A DNA stretch of 32,696 nt from Flavobacterium sp. MedPE-SWcel (GCA_001874325.1 MPCW01000019.1:1-32696), one strand, 5' to 3'; shown: positions 7,670-16,795, numbered from the stretch's first letter. Translations and numbers: made by a program. Notes: a model not told the origin generated them from the letters alone.

Positions 7670-9835
7670 ATGAAAAAGAAATTACTTTCATTATTTGCCT
7701 TTATATTCTTTACGGCAAATGGTTTTTCTCAACTTGTAGCCAATCAACCACCAGACATCTTTCAATGTGGTTTTGAAATTTTCGATCTTACTGTACAAGA
7801 CCCTATCATTTTGAATGGATTAGATCCTGTTGATTTTTCAGTAACCTATTTTAATACTGAAGCTGATGCTTTGGATAATAGTAGTCCCATAGTTAACCCT
7901 ACGGAGTATGTACCTAATGGTCAGCAAGAACCTATTTTTGCACGATTAAGTAGTACTTCTGATGAAACTTTTGACACCACTTCATTTTTAATAGCTTATG
8001 GGATTGACTGGGTTCCTACCTTAAATGATATTACTGAATGTGAGGAATATATATTACCTACTCTACAAGTAGGAAACTATTACACTGATAGTAATGGTAC
8101 AGGTACTATGCTTTCGGCTGGAGATGCAATAACAACAAGCCAGATTATATATATCTATAATCAAGATTTTGGTTGTGAATCAGAAAGTAACTTTCTAGTA
8201 ACAATTAGTAATGTATTTTTAAATAGCACTTCAACTTTATTAGGTTGTGATACTAATGAAGATGGCATAGCTGAATTTAATTTATCAAGTATTATTCCTG
8301 CTATATTACAAGATGATCAAACCGCTGAGGTATCATTTCATGAAACAATGGAAGATGCTCAAACAGGTAATGCACCAATAGAAAATTTAAATACTTACAC
8401 TAATACAGTTCCTAATGAGCAAATTATCTATATTCGATTACAAATAAATAACTGTTCAGCAATTGGCGAATTAATTTTAATTACATCATCAGATTGTACA
8501 GGAAATAGTGTTACTGGTACTATTACTTATGATATTGATGCTAATGGTTGTGATGACAATGATATTGCAGCAGCTGGTGTAATGGTTAGTTATACTAATA
8601 ATGATGAAACATATTATACTTATACTGATGCTAGTGGTAATTATGTATTTTACAATACCCCTGATAGTGAAATTGTAATAGAAGTTTCAAATTCTGGAAA
8701 TATAGATTATATAACTTCACCATCGAATTATACTTTAACACCTTCTGGAGAAATTTCAGGTAATGATTTTTGTCTTGAAGTAACAAACGCGGTTAACGAT
8801 GTATCTGTAACATTAATTCCTGCTACTTTAGCTATACCAGGTTTTCAAACAACTTACATATTAGCTTATCAAAATATAGGTACATTTCCATCTAATGGAA
8901 CAATAAGTCTAGAATTTGATGACACAATGATGACCTATGATAGCGCTTCACCAACGATGGGGCAGAGTAGTAATACACTATCATTTACATATTCTAATTT
9001 AGCACCTTTTGAAACACAGTATATTACGATCAACTTTACGGTAATGCAACCACCAGTAGTTAATAGTGATGATATACTTACTTTCACGACCACGATAAAT
9101 ACCACTGTAGATGATAATTTAGATAATAACACTTATGTACTAGATCAAATTGTGGTTAATAGTTTTGACCCTAATGATATAAGAGTACACGAAGGTGAGT
9201 ATATTACAGAAGAGCAGGCTGATGATTATTTACATTATACTATCCGTTTTCAAAATGAAGGTACTGCTAATGCTACAAACATACGTGTTGATACAGATCT
9301 TGACGCAAACTTAGACTGGAGTACTTTTGAACCAATCATAGGTAGCCATGATTATGTTACAGAGCGTAATGGTGATGCTGTATCATTTATATTTAACGGA
9401 ATAAATCTCCCATATGTAGATGCTGATGAAGCTGGAAGTCATGGTTATATATCATATAAAATAAAGCCAATAGAAACAATTGCATTAGGAGATGTAATGG
9501 AGGCTACTGCTGGTATATACTTTGACTTTAACGAAGCTATAATAACAAATACTGCTAGTACAACTGTACAAGCTCCTGCTAGCACTACAGGTTTTACAGC
9601 TAATGATTTTATATTATACCCTAACCCTGCGTCTAGTAATGTAACTTTAAGAATGCTAAACTTAAACGGTACAGCAATAGTTACAGTAACTGACGTATTA
9701 GGCAAAACAGTTCTTACTACTCAAACATCTAATGATGAGTTAAACCTTGACATTTCTAGTTTAAATAAAGGAATGTACTTTATAACGCTTCAGGCAGAGA
9801 AGCAATCAATAACTAAAAAAATTGTAGTGAAATAG
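7670..9835 (+). CDS. Type IX secretion system substrate, large cell-surface protein
   Basis: The 721-residue protein has a signal peptide (residues 1-20, ending GFSQ) and a C-terminal type A sorting domain (about 645-721). The sorting domain contains YPNPASSNVTL, DVLGKTV, LDISSLNKGMYFI and the terminal basic KKIVVK, the signal used by the flavobacterial type IX secretion system. In the middle (about 280-350) is a Cna-B/SdrD-like beta domain with GTITYDIDANGCDD and TDASGNYVFYNTP. It is followed by a repeat-like surface domain with FDPNDIRVHEGEYI and LHYTIRFQNEGTANATNI (about 500-640), typical of large flavobacterial surface proteins. It is probably exported to the cell surface for adhesion or polymer binding; the ligand is unknown. 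A hairpin at 9894-9920 follows. Confidence 0.9.
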   Translation: MKKKLLSLFAFIFFTANGFSQLVANQPPDIFQCGFEIFDLTVQDPIILNGLDPVDFSVTYFNTEADALDNSSPIVNPTEYVPNGQQEPIFARLSSTSDETFDTTSFLIAYGIDWVPTLNDITECEEYILPTLQVGNYYTDSNGTGTMLSAGDAITTSQIIYIYNQDFGCESESNFLVTISNVFLNSTSTLLGCDTNEDGIAEFNLSSIIPAILQDDQTAEVSFHETMEDAQTGNAPIENLNTYTNTVPNEQIIYIRLQINNCSAIGELILITSSDCTGNSVTGTITYDIDANGCDDNDIAAAGVMVSYTNNDETYYTYTDASGNYVFYNTPDSEIVIEVSNSGNIDYITSPSNYTLTPSGEISGNDFCLEVTNAVNDVSVTLIPATLAIPGFQTTYILAYQNIGTFPSNGTISLEFDDTMMTYDSASPTMGQSSNTLSFTYSNLAPFETQYITINFTVMQPPVVNSDDILTFTTTINTTVDDNLDNNTYVLDQIVVNSFDPNDIRVHEGEYITEEQADDYLHYTIRFQNEGTANATNIRVDTDLDANLDWSTFEPIIGSHDYVTERNGDAVSFIFNGINLPYVDADEAGSHGYISYKIKPIETIALGDVMEATAGIYFDFNEAIITNTASTTVQAPASTTGFTANDFILYPNPASSNVTLRMLNLNGTAIVTVTDVLGKTVLTTQTSNDELNLDISSLNKGMYFITLQAEKQSITKKIVVK

Positions 9836-9893
9836 TTTTGTTTTCTTTTGTTTATGAAGGGAGTTCTTATTTAAAATAACTTTACTAAAACTG

Positions 9894-9920
9894 AAAAGAG
9901 CCGCAATTAGCGGCTCTTTT
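9894..9920. terminator. Bidirectional terminator between convergent genes
   Basis: AAAAGAGCCGC (9894-9904) and GCGGCTCTTTT (9910-9920) form a perfect 11-base-pair stem with loop AATTA. It is flanked by A and T runs and serves both the surface-protein gene and the DUF6048 gene. The core GAGCCGC...GCGGCTC recurs in the terminator at 17534-17578. Confidence 0.9.
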
Positions 9921-9926
9921 TTATTC

Positions 9927-10676
9927 TTATTTATTTTCTTTAGGTTTATCTGCTTTTTTATACAATGGTATAAAATAAGAAACAGTATAATTAAATCCTG
10001 CTCCAAAACTACCAGAATAAGTACGATTAAAACCAGAAATATGAAGATTATCAAAGTTTTCAGGCTTCTTATCAGTAATTAAGTAGTTAAGCCGTACACT
10101 AAAACCAAGATATAAATTATCAAAAACTTCTGCTTTTATACCGCCTACAACTTCTGCCCAATGTGCAGACAGTCCACTGTATTCTCTATCAGTAGTAACA
10201 GTTACTTCATCAAGGTATTTTATATCATTATCATTTATTAGTCTATCATCATATATAGTATATGAATTAAGATTTTGACTGAATGAAGAAAAACCATAAC
10301 GAAGACCTATATAGATCATATTCTCCATATCTAGCCAGTTTTCATAAGCATTATAGTCAAATCCTACTTTTAAGTAATTACCTTTTGTAGTAAAGTTTAC
10401 TTGATTATCATCTATAGTATAATCTTCATTACCTAACTCTGCAGCTATATACATTTTTTTGGTCAATCTATAATCAGCAACTAATTCTAAACCACTATAA
10501 TCATCTGTATAAAAACGACGAGCAATTTTATTTAAATCTACACCAACACGTATACCGTATCGCTCCTTCTTTACGGGGGTAGTAATAGTATCTTTTTTAG
10601 ATTGCGAGTAGGCTGATAGCGATATTACTACAACACAAAGACTAGAAATAAATTTTGACATGCGCTGAGTTTTCAT
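9927..10676 (-). CDS. DUF6048 family outer-membrane beta-barrel-like protein
   Basis: The 249-residue product starts with a signal peptide (MKTQRMSKFISSLCVVVISLSAYSQ would extend to about residue 25). Alternating beta strands with aromatic ends follow (YGIRVGVDLNKIARRFY, LELVADYRLTKKMYIAAELG, LYLGFSVRLNYLI), and it ends as a barrel-like protein with a basic tail. I recognise it as DUF6048, usually found beside DUF6452 and rlmD in flavobacteria. The start overlaps the end of the DUF6452 gene by 35 bases if the first ATG is used, or by 20 if the ATG at 10661 is used. Function unknown; probably outer membrane. Confidence 0.75.
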   Translation of the reverse strand: MKTQRMSKFISSLCVVVISLSAYSQSKKDTITTPVKKERYGIRVGVDLNKIARRFYTDDYSGLELVADYRLTKKMYIAAELGNEDYTIDDNQVNFTTKGNYLKVGFDYNAYENWLDMENMIYIGLRYGFSSFSQNLNSYTIYDDRLINDNDIKYLDEVTVTTDREYSGLSAHWAEVVGGIKAEVFDNLYLGFSVRLNYLITDKKPENFDNLHISGFNRTYSGSFGAGFNYTVSYFIPLYKKADKPKENK

Positions 10677-11175
10677 CTTCTATATTACTTCTTATTACAA
10701 CTACATCTTCTATCCATAAATTATCCGCAGGATCATTATCTGTAAGTTCTGGATTTAAACCACCTGTGGTATCTTCATTAAGATAAAATAACGATTTATA
10801 ACCACAAGCACGAGAAACATATATTTCATCGTGAGTATATTTAAATTCAAGGAAATCGGTATTTTCATTAGTTCCTCCACCTGCGGCAGATGTGATTAAT
10901 GTAAAACCCCATTTTACAACTTCTGCATCAGTACGTAATGGTACTACAAGGCTATCAGTTACAGTTGGGCCAATTTCATTGACTACACCATCAACATCCA
11001 TATAATATTGAATATTACCTTGCTTTTTCTCAGTCTGATTGTCTTTATTATACATTGATATAATAAGGCTTGGTGTGACAGGAGTACCATCAGCACAAAT
11101 ATCATCTTTCTCACAACTCCATAAATAGCAAGAAGCAATTATTGCAAATACTACAGAAACTATTATTCTTCTCAT
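10642..11175 (-). CDS. DUF6452 family lipoprotein
   Basis: This 177-residue protein has a lipoprotein signal with lipobox LWSC (Cys at residue 21) followed by EKDDICADGTPVTPSLIISMY, a segment I associate with DUF6452. The rest is beta-rich with an SRACGYKSLFYLN motif near residue 130. It lies 23 bases downstream of rlmD and overlaps the DUF6048 gene, forming a three-gene operon. The conserved pairing with a barrel-like protein suggests a lipoprotein/outer-membrane partner pair, which is inference. Confidence 0.75.
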   Translation of the reverse strand: MRRIIVSVVFAIIASCYLWSCEKDDICADGTPVTPSLIISMYNKDNQTEKKQGNIQYYMDVDGVVNEIGPTVTDSLVVPLRTDAEVVKWGFTLITSAAGGGTNENTDFLEFKYTHDEIYVSRACGYKSLFYLNEDTTGGLNPELTDNDPADNLWIEDVVVIRSNIEDENSAHVKIYF

Positions 11176-11198
11176 ATACAGTAAAACCTGTTTTTAAT

Positions 11199-12611
11199 TT
11201 ATCTTTTTTCTAAAAGCACAACGTTTTCTACATGATGCGTTTGTGGGAACATATCTACTGGTCGCACACGAGTAACTTTATACTTCTCATCCATTAATGC
11301 CAAATCACGTGCCTGAGTAGCCGAATTACAACTTACATATACAACACGATCTGGTGCTATATTTAATATTTGTTGTACTACATCTTTATGCATACCATCA
11401 CGTGGAGGATCAGTAATAATAACATCCGGTTTACCATGTGTACCGATAAACTCTTCGTTAAACACTACCTTCATGTCTCCTACAAAAAACTCACAATTTG
11501 TAATATTATTACGTATTGCATTTTCTTTTGCATCAGCAATAGCTTCAGGTACAGCTTCAACACCTATTACATGTTTTGCTTCTTTAGACACAAACTGAGC
11601 AATAGTACCTGTACCAGTATATAAATCATACACTAGCTCATTACCAGTAAGCCCTGCAAAATCACGTGTTATCTTATAAAGTTCATAAGCCTGATCTGAG
11701 TTAGTTTGATAGAACGATTTAGCATTAATACTAAATTTAAGCCCTTCCATTTCCTCTAATATATAATCACGACCATTATATAATTCAATATCCTGATCGT
11801 ATATAGTATCATTTGCTTTTTGATTTACAACATACTGTAATGATGTTATTTCAGGGAAACTAGTTTGTAAATGATCTAATATCAATTCACGTTTCTCTTT
11901 ATCATCATCATAAAACTGTATAAGCACCATTATTTCACCTGTAGATGCCGTACGTAACATTAAGGTACGTAATAATCCTGAGTGCTCTCTTGGGTTAAAA
12001 AAGGTTAAACCATTTTTATTAGCAAAATCTCTTACCTCATTACGAATAGCATTACTAGGATCTTCTTGCAAGCTACAATGTGTAATATCTAATATTTTAT
12101 CCCACATACGAGGTATATGGAAACCTAATGCATTAGCATTATCAATTTCGACTTCACTCTGAATTTCTTCTTCAGTCATCCATCGACTGTTAGAAAAAGA
12201 AAACTCCATTTTATTACGGTAAAAAAACTGCTTTTCACTACCCATAATTGCTTCAAACTCGGGTAATTCTATTTTACCAATACGTTTTAAGTTATTGAAT
12301 ACTTCTTGGTTTTTGTAAAATAACTGTCTATCATATGACATGTTTTGCCATTTACAACCACCGCAAGAACCAAAATGAGAACATACAGGCTCTATTCTAT
12401 GTTCAGAAAACTCATGAAAGTTTATAGCTTTACCTTCATAATATGACTTTCTTTTCTTGAATGTTTGTATATCTACAACATCACCAGGTACTACATTAGG
12501 TATAAAAATAACCTTACCATCTGGTGCTTTAGCTACCGATACACCCCTGGCACCAGCATCAAGAACTTCTACATTTTCAAAAACAATTTTTTCTCTTCTT
12601 TTTCTTCCCAT
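11199..12611 (-). CDS. rlmD: 23S rRNA (uracil-5-)-methyltransferase, RlmD/RumA family
   Basis: This enzyme methylates a uridine of 23S rRNA (U1939 in E. coli numbering) using S-adenosylmethionine. The 470-residue protein has an N-terminal TRAM-like RNA-binding domain (about 8-65), then the iron-sulfur cysteines C77, C83 and C86 (CSHFGSCGGC) with C179 as probable fourth ligand. The Rossmann methyltransferase domain shows YDLYTGTGTIAQF near residue 328, DPPRDGMH at 401-408 and the catalytic Cys428 in YVSCNSATQARDL, followed by PVDMFPQTHHVE. Bacteroidota often carry one or more RlmD/RlmCD-like paralogues, so the exact target base is inferred. It leads the operon with DUF6452 and DUF6048. Confidence 0.92.
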   Translation of the reverse strand: MGRKRREKIVFENVEVLDAGARGVSVAKAPDGKVIFIPNVVPGDVVDIQTFKKRKSYYEGKAINFHEFSEHRIEPVCSHFGSCGGCKWQNMSYDRQLFYKNQEVFNNLKRIGKIELPEFEAIMGSEKQFFYRNKMEFSFSNSRWMTEEEIQSEVEIDNANALGFHIPRMWDKILDITHCSLQEDPSNAIRNEVRDFANKNGLTFFNPREHSGLLRTLMLRTASTGEIMVLIQFYDDDKEKRELILDHLQTSFPEITSLQYVVNQKANDTIYDQDIELYNGRDYILEEMEGLKFSINAKSFYQTNSDQAYELYKITRDFAGLTGNELVYDLYTGTGTIAQFVSKEAKHVIGVEAVPEAIADAKENAIRNNITNCEFFVGDMKVVFNEEFIGTHGKPDVIITDPPRDGMHKDVVQQILNIAPDRVVYVSCNSATQARDLALMDEKYKVTRVRPVDMFPQTHHVENVVLLEKR

Positions 12612-12615
12612 GCGA

Positions 12616-12623
12616 CAAAAATA
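12616..12623 (-). promoter_or_regulatory. Candidate -7 box for rlmD, implying a very short or absent leader
   Basis: On the minus strand this reads TATTTTTG, an exact TAnnTTTG match. Only four bases separate it from the rlmD ATG at 12611, so a start site at normal distance would fall on or beside the start codon. Confidence 0.4.
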
Positions 12624-12646
12624 AGCTATTGCTCATTAAATTTAAA

Positions 12647-12654
12647 TAAATTTG
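12647..12654 (+). promoter_or_regulatory. Candidate -7 box for the DUF1697 gene
   Basis: TAAATTTG matches TAnnTTTG exactly, 25 bases before the ATG at 12680. It is arranged back to back with the rlmD box inside a 68-base divergent intergenic region. Confidence 0.45.
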
Positions 12655-12679
12655 TGCTTAATACTTTAAAACAATTAAT

Positions 12680-13240
12680 ATGCCTGTATATGTTGCTCTT
12701 TTTAGAGCCGTTAATGTGAGTGGACACAATATTATTAAAATGGAACATTTACGAAAGCTAATGACCGCTAATGGATATAAAAATGTAGAGACTTATATAC
12801 AGAGTGGAAATGTAGTTTTTGAGACTGACGAAATAAATAAAGCAAAAATAGCCCACGATATTAAATTGCTATTATACAAAGAGTATGGATATGATGTAGT
12901 TGTGTTTTTATATGACGAAGCTGATTTGACTAAAGCTATCGATAATAACCCTTATACCGATAAAACACCTGAGCCATCTGGTCCTAAAAAGTATTTTGTA
13001 GTATTTTTGAGTGACGAGCCTACTATTGCAGGAATCGACAAGGTTAATAAATATAACCGTAGTGATGATGTTTTTAAAATTATTGATAAGGTAATGTACA
13101 TGAAACTATCGCAAAGTGCTGCAGATTCTAAATTAACTAATTCTTTTATAGAAAATAAGTTCAATAACTGTAAAACAACTACTCGTAATTGGAACACTAC
13201 GTTAAAGATGTTAATCATGATACAAAGCCGTAAAGCTTAA
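12680..13240 (+). CDS. DUF1697 domain-containing protein
   Basis: The 186-residue product opens with YVALFRAVNVSGHNIIKMEHLRKLM and continues with YIQSGNVVFET near residue 40, both hallmarks of DUF1697. A central PYTDKTP.PSG..KYFVVFLS segment and the C-terminal TTRNWNT motif (about residue 167) complete the pattern. The family is widespread in bacteria and its function is unknown; the fold suggests ligand or nucleic-acid binding. It is cytosolic. The WYL-type regulator gene starts 31 bases downstream and is probably in the same transcript. Confidence 0.88.
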   Translation: MPVYVALFRAVNVSGHNIIKMEHLRKLMTANGYKNVETYIQSGNVVFETDEINKAKIAHDIKLLLYKEYGYDVVVFLYDEADLTKAIDNNPYTDKTPEPSGPKKYFVVFLSDEPTIAGIDKVNKYNRSDDVFKIIDKVMYMKLSQSAADSKLTNSFIENKFNNCKTTTRNWNTTLKMLIMIQSRKA

Positions 13241-13271
13241 AACTTACCGTTCAATATATCTCCATAAAACT

Positions 13272-14243
13272 ATGAATCGTTTTGACAGAATAACAGCAAT
13301 ACTAATACAGTTACAGTCCAAAAAGATTGTAAAAGCGCAAGATATTGCCGAAAGATTCGATATAAGTTTACGTACCGTATATCGTGACATCCGAACATTA
13401 GAAGAGGCAGGGGTACCCATATATGGAGAAGCGGGTATAGGTTACTCTTTAGTAGACGGGTATAGATTACCCCCAGTAATGTTTACTCCGGAAGAAGCTA
13501 TGGCTTTTGTTACCGCAGAGAAACTAATGGAAAAGTTTAGTGATACTGCTTTACAAAATAACTTTACATCAGCACTATATAAGGTTAAAGCTGTATTACG
13601 AGGTACTGAGAAGGAGCTTGTTGAAAATATGGACGAATATATACAAGTTACTAAAAAGCGACATCATAATAACCACCCTACAAATACTCTCGATATACTT
13701 TTAAAAGCAATTGCTGAGAAAAGAGTAATACAAATGGAATATCGTGCTTTAGGTAGAAGCAATAATAGTAAAAGACAAATAGAACCGATAGGAATATTTC
13801 ATGAAAATGAAAACTGGCATACTATTGCTTATTGCCACCTTAGAGATAGTTACAGACAGTTTAGAATTGATAGAGTAAAAAATATTCAACTTACAGAACA
13901 ACCACAACAAGAGCGCGCCACTCTAAAAGAATATCGACAAGAGAAAGAAAAGAATAGTCCTTGTAATAATACTACACCTCAAAAAGCAGTATTACGAATA
14001 GATAAAAGTGTAACCCCTTATATACAAGAGCAACGTTATCATTATGGATATGTATCAGAAGAAATACATGATGATTATGTTGATATGACTTTTATGTCTA
14101 AATATTTACATGAAGGACTTGCCCGATGGATAATGATGTTTGCCGATAAAACAGAAGTCTTAGAACCTCAATCACTTAAAGATCGTATTGTAGAGATAGT
14201 AGACGAAATTTCTAAAAAAATGAATTTAGAAAAATCTTACTGA
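13272..14243 (+). CDS. YafY/WYL-type transcriptional regulator
   Basis: The 323-residue protein begins with a DeoR-like helix-turn-helix (residues 1-60, with VKAQDIAERFDISLRTVYRDIRTLE). A linker carries GYRLPPVMFTPEEA, and a WYL ligand-sensing domain lies at about 140-215 (IQMEYRALGRS, IEPIGIFHENENWHTIAYC, YRQFRIDRVKNI), followed by a WCX-like C-terminal domain. Such regulators bind inverted repeats near their own or neighbouring genes, often a DinB-family gene, as here. Its TGA stop codon is the first half-site of the inverted repeat at 14241-14256, placed ahead of the DinB gene. Confidence 0.9.
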   Translation: MNRFDRITAILIQLQSKKIVKAQDIAERFDISLRTVYRDIRTLEEAGVPIYGEAGIGYSLVDGYRLPPVMFTPEEAMAFVTAEKLMEKFSDTALQNNFTSALYKVKAVLRGTEKELVENMDEYIQVTKKRHHNNHPTNTLDILLKAIAEKRVIQMEYRALGRSNNSKRQIEPIGIFHENENWHTIAYCHLRDSYRQFRIDRVKNIQLTEQPQQERATLKEYRQEKEKNSPCNNTTPQKAVLRIDKSVTPYIQEQRYHYGYVSEEIHDDYVDMTFMSKYLHEGLARWIMMFADKTEVLEPQSLKDRIVEIVDEISKKMNLEKSY

Positions 14244-14256
14244 CATAGGGTTGTCA
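14241..14256. promoter_or_regulatory. Probable operator of the WYL regulator
   Basis: TGACA-TAGGGT-TGTCA is a perfect inverted repeat with five-base arms and a six-base spacer. It lies 49 bases before the DinB-family ATG, with a near-consensus -7 box (TTTCTTTG, 14268-14275) just downstream. The same type of TGACA...TGTCA element is familiar beside YafY-family regulators. Binding is inferred, not shown. Confidence 0.6.
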
Positions 14257-14305
14257 CTAAGTGTAGTTTTCTTTGTAACATCAAACAATAAAAACCACAT
14301 TTACT

Positions 14306-14803
14306 ATGGAACTAATTAATTTATTACTACAAGAATTTGACAAAGAAAAAGCTACCACTCAAAAAATGTTAGCGCAAATTCCAGAAGACAAATTTGACTG
14401 GCAACCACATGAAAAAAGCATGAAAATAAAAATGCTTGCTGCTCATATAGCTGAATTGCCAGAATGGATTACAATGACATTACATACAGATGAATTAGAT
14501 CTTGGTAAAGAAGGTTATAAGCCAGCAGAAATAAATGATAAAAAAGAATTAATGGCTTTTTTTGAGGAAAAATCTGCTATAGGTAGATCGTCTTTAGTTG
14601 CTGCTGATGTAAGTACTTTTGATAAAGAATGGATCTTACGTACGGGAGATCAAATACACTCTAGTGATACAAAATATGAAGTGATTAGAATGATATATTC
14701 ACAAATTGTGCATCATCGTGCTCAACTAGGTGTTAACCTTAGACTACTTGATATTGCTGTACCAGCAAGTTATGGCCCTAGTGCTGATGATATGGGTATG
14801 TAA
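14306..14803 (+). CDS. DinB family protein
   Basis: The 165-residue protein has the DinB four-helix metal-binding pattern: KFDWQPHEKSMKIKMLAAHIAELPEW (metal His47) and, near the end, YSQIVHHRAQLGVNLRLL (His136/His137). The C-terminal PASYGPSADDM is a common DinB/DUF664 tail. Members bind a divalent metal and may act as thiol-dependent transferases; the exact reaction is unknown. It follows the WYL regulator and its putative operator, so it is the likely regulated target. A terminator at 14821-14854 ends the transcript. Confidence 0.87.
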   Translation: MELINLLLQEFDKEKATTQKMLAQIPEDKFDWQPHEKSMKIKMLAAHIAELPEWITMTLHTDELDLGKEGYKPAEINDKKELMAFFEEKSAIGRSSLVAADVSTFDKEWILRTGDQIHSSDTKYEVIRMIYSQIVHHRAQLGVNLRLLDIAVPASYGPSADDMGM

Positions 14804-14820
14804 TTACAATTTTATATAGT

Positions 14821-14854
14821 AAAAAACCTCATTCTTAACAGTATGAGGTTTTTT
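14821..14854 (+). terminator. Intrinsic terminator after the DinB gene
   Basis: AAAAAACCTCAT (14821-14832) pairs perfectly with ATGAGGTTTTTT (14843-14854) across a ten-base loop. It lies 17 bases after the stop codon. Confidence 0.88.
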
Positions 14855-14980
14855 GTTTTGCAATTAATCTAAATACGATATAAAATAATTTTATTTTTAG
14901 TAATTTGCGTTTGTAAAAGGATGATTTCTCTCCTGTAAGAAGGAATTACTGTTTTAAGGAAAAATAAAATTTAGATTACG

Positions 14981-16225
14981 ATGTCTGTTTTAGAAAAATT
15001 AAGTTCGGCTGATGCCATCGCGTTAGAAGATAAGTATGGAGCACATAACTATCATCCATTACCAGTAGTATTAAGTAAAGGAGAAGGAGTACATGTATGG
15101 GATGTAGAAGGTAATAAATATTACGATTTTCTTTCTGCTTATTCAGCTGTTAACCAAGGACACTGTCACCCAAAAATTGTAGGTGCCATGGTAAACCAAG
15201 CACAAACATTAACACTTACATCTAGAGCATTTTATAATGATCAGTTAGGTAAATATGAAGAGTTTGTAACTAACTACTTTGGCTTTGACAAGGTATTACC
15301 TATGAATACAGGGGCAGAAGCAGTAGAAACAGCTATTAAAATTTGTCGTAAGTGGGCTTATGAAGAAAAAGGTATACATGAAAAAGCTGCAAAAATTGTA
15401 GTTTGTGAAAACAACTTTCATGGTAGAACAACTACTATCATATCGTTTTCTAATGACGAAAATGCTAGAAAAAACTTTGGTCCTTATACCGATGGATTTA
15501 TAATGATACCTTATGACGATATTGAAGCTCTTGAAACAGTTTTAAAAAATGAAAAAGATATCGCAGGTTTCCTTGTAGAACCTATACAAGGTGAAGCAGG
15601 AGTATATGTACCAGAAGATGGGTATCTTACTAAAGCAAAAGAACTTTGTAAAGAAAATAATGTATTATTTATAGCCGATGAAGTACAAACAGGTATTGCT
15701 AGAACAGGACAATTACTTGCTGTAAACCATGAAAATGTACAACCAGACATACTTATATTAGGTAAAGCTATATCAGGAGGAGCATACCCAGTATCGGCAG
15801 TATTAGCAAATGATCATATCATGAATGTGATTAAACCAGGGCAGCACGGTTCTACCTTTGGAGGTAACCCTGTAGCTGCTGTAGTTGCTATTGCAGCACT
15901 AGAAGTTGTTACTGATGAAAAACTTGCTGAAAATGCAGAAAAACTAGGACAGTTATTCAGAGCTAAATTAAATGAGTTTATCGAAACAAGTAGTATTGCT
16001 ACACTAGTAAGAGGTAAAGGTTTACTTAATGCTGTTGTGATAAACGATACAGAAGATAGCTCTACAGCATGGGATATTTGTATGAAACTTAGAGATAATG
16101 GTTTATTAGCTAAGCCTACTCACGGTAACATTATCCGTTTTGCTCCACCATTAGTAATGAATGAAGAACAATTATTAGACTGTGTAAACATCATTACAAG
16201 TACATTAAAGGAGTTTGAAAAATAA
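14981..16225 (+). CDS. rocD: Ornithine aminotransferase
   Basis: This PLP-dependent class III aminotransferase converts ornithine and 2-oxoglutarate to glutamate semialdehyde and glutamate, linking arginine breakdown to proline. The 414-residue length and the start ([20 protein letters not shown]) are typical of ornithine aminotransferase. [13 protein letters not shown] (108-120) binds the cofactor phosphate, [13 protein letters not shown] holds Asp233, and [15 protein letters not shown] holds the PLP lysine K262. [13 protein letters not shown] follows at about 288. The gene stands alone with a roughly 100-base upstream region; DUF5362 follows after 24 bases and may be read through. Confidence 0.95.
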   Translation: MSVLEKLSSADAIALEDKYGAHNYHPLPVVLSKGEGVHVWDVEGNKYYDFLSAYSAVNQGHCHPKIVGAMVNQAQTLTLTSRAFYNDQLGKYEEFVTNYFGFDKVLPMNTGAEAVETAIKICRKWAYEEKGIHEKAAKIVVCENNFHGRTTTIISFSNDENARKNFGPYTDGFIMIPYDDIEALETVLKNEKDIAGFLVEPIQGEAGVYVPEDGYLTKAKELCKENNVLFIADEVQTGIARTGQLLAVNHENVQPDILILGKAISGGAYPVSAVLANDHIMNVIKPGQHGSTFGGNPVAAVVAIAALEVVTDEKLAENAEKLGQLFRAKLNEFIETSSIATLVRGKGLLNAVVINDTEDSSTAWDICMKLRDNGLLAKPTHGNIIRFAPPLVMNEEQLLDCVNIITSTLKEFEK

Positions 16226-16249
16226 CATCTAAAATAAAACTAAATTATT

Positions 16250-16705
16250 ATGGAAAATAGTTCAGCATTCGATTCTTTTGAAATGCAATTAACAGATGAA
16301 GCAAAAGGTTTTTTAAGAGAAGCTGGAAAGTGGGCAATGTTTCTTTCAATATTAGGATTCATTGGTCTTGGCTTTATGCTTTTAGGGGGAATCAGCATAT
16401 TTACAATGGGATCTACTTTAGATAACACTGGAACAACAGGTGGTATGCCTTTTTCTTTTTCTACTTTTGGAATTATTTATATTTTAATGGCTATTTTATA
16501 CTTTTTTCCAATACTCTATTTATATAAGTTTGCAGCTAGTACTAAACAAGCAATACTTAATAACAATACTGCTAAACTGACAGAATCTATTAAGAATCTT
16601 AAGTCACACTATAAGTTTATAGGTATTCTTACTATTATAACTATTGTAGGTTATATACTAGGCGCAATTATTATGGTAGCAGTTGTTGCTAGTGCAGCAG
16701 TTTAG
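16250..16705 (+). CDS. DUF5362-like membrane protein
   Basis: The 151-residue protein starts with a soluble segment (residues 1-25) and then has three to four membrane helices (about 29-52, 71-92 and 118-150). The patterns LREAGKWAMFLSILGFIGLG, YLYKFAASTKQAI and SIKNLKSHYKFIGILTI are, from memory, those of DUF5362, a Bacteroidota family of unknown function. It follows rocD by 24 bases and is closed by a hairpin at 16726-16752. Confidence 0.72.
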   Translation: MENSSAFDSFEMQLTDEAKGFLREAGKWAMFLSILGFIGLGFMLLGGISIFTMGSTLDNTGTTGGMPFSFSTFGIIYILMAILYFFPILYLYKFAASTKQAILNNNTAKLTESIKNLKSHYKFIGILTIITIVGYILGAIIMVAVVASAAV

Positions 16706-16725
16706 TTTTATAAAAATATATTATT

Positions 16726-16752
16726 AAATCCCGCTTAGGCGGGATTTTTTAT
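16726..16752 (+). terminator. Intrinsic terminator after the DUF5362 gene
   Basis: AAATCCCGC (16726-16734) and GCGGGATTT (16739-16747) form a perfect nine-base-pair stem with a four-base loop, followed by T residues. Confidence 0.87.
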
Positions 16753-16768
16753 TGGTATATATTATCAC

Positions 16769-16776
16769 TAATTTTG
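16769..16776 (+). promoter_or_regulatory. Candidate -7 box for the small membrane-protein/Smr operon
   Basis: TAATTTTG matches TAnnTTTG exactly, 19 bases before the ATG at 16796, and lies just after a terminator. Confidence 0.5.
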
Positions 16777-16795
16777 GTGCTTAACTTTCTTCATA

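Noticed and set aside
13272..14803. Toxin-antitoxin or phage-defence reading of the WYL regulator and DinB pair
   Set aside because: WYL proteins occur in defence loci, but no nuclease, helicase or other effector is nearby; the regulator-DinB pair is a common ordinary arrangement.
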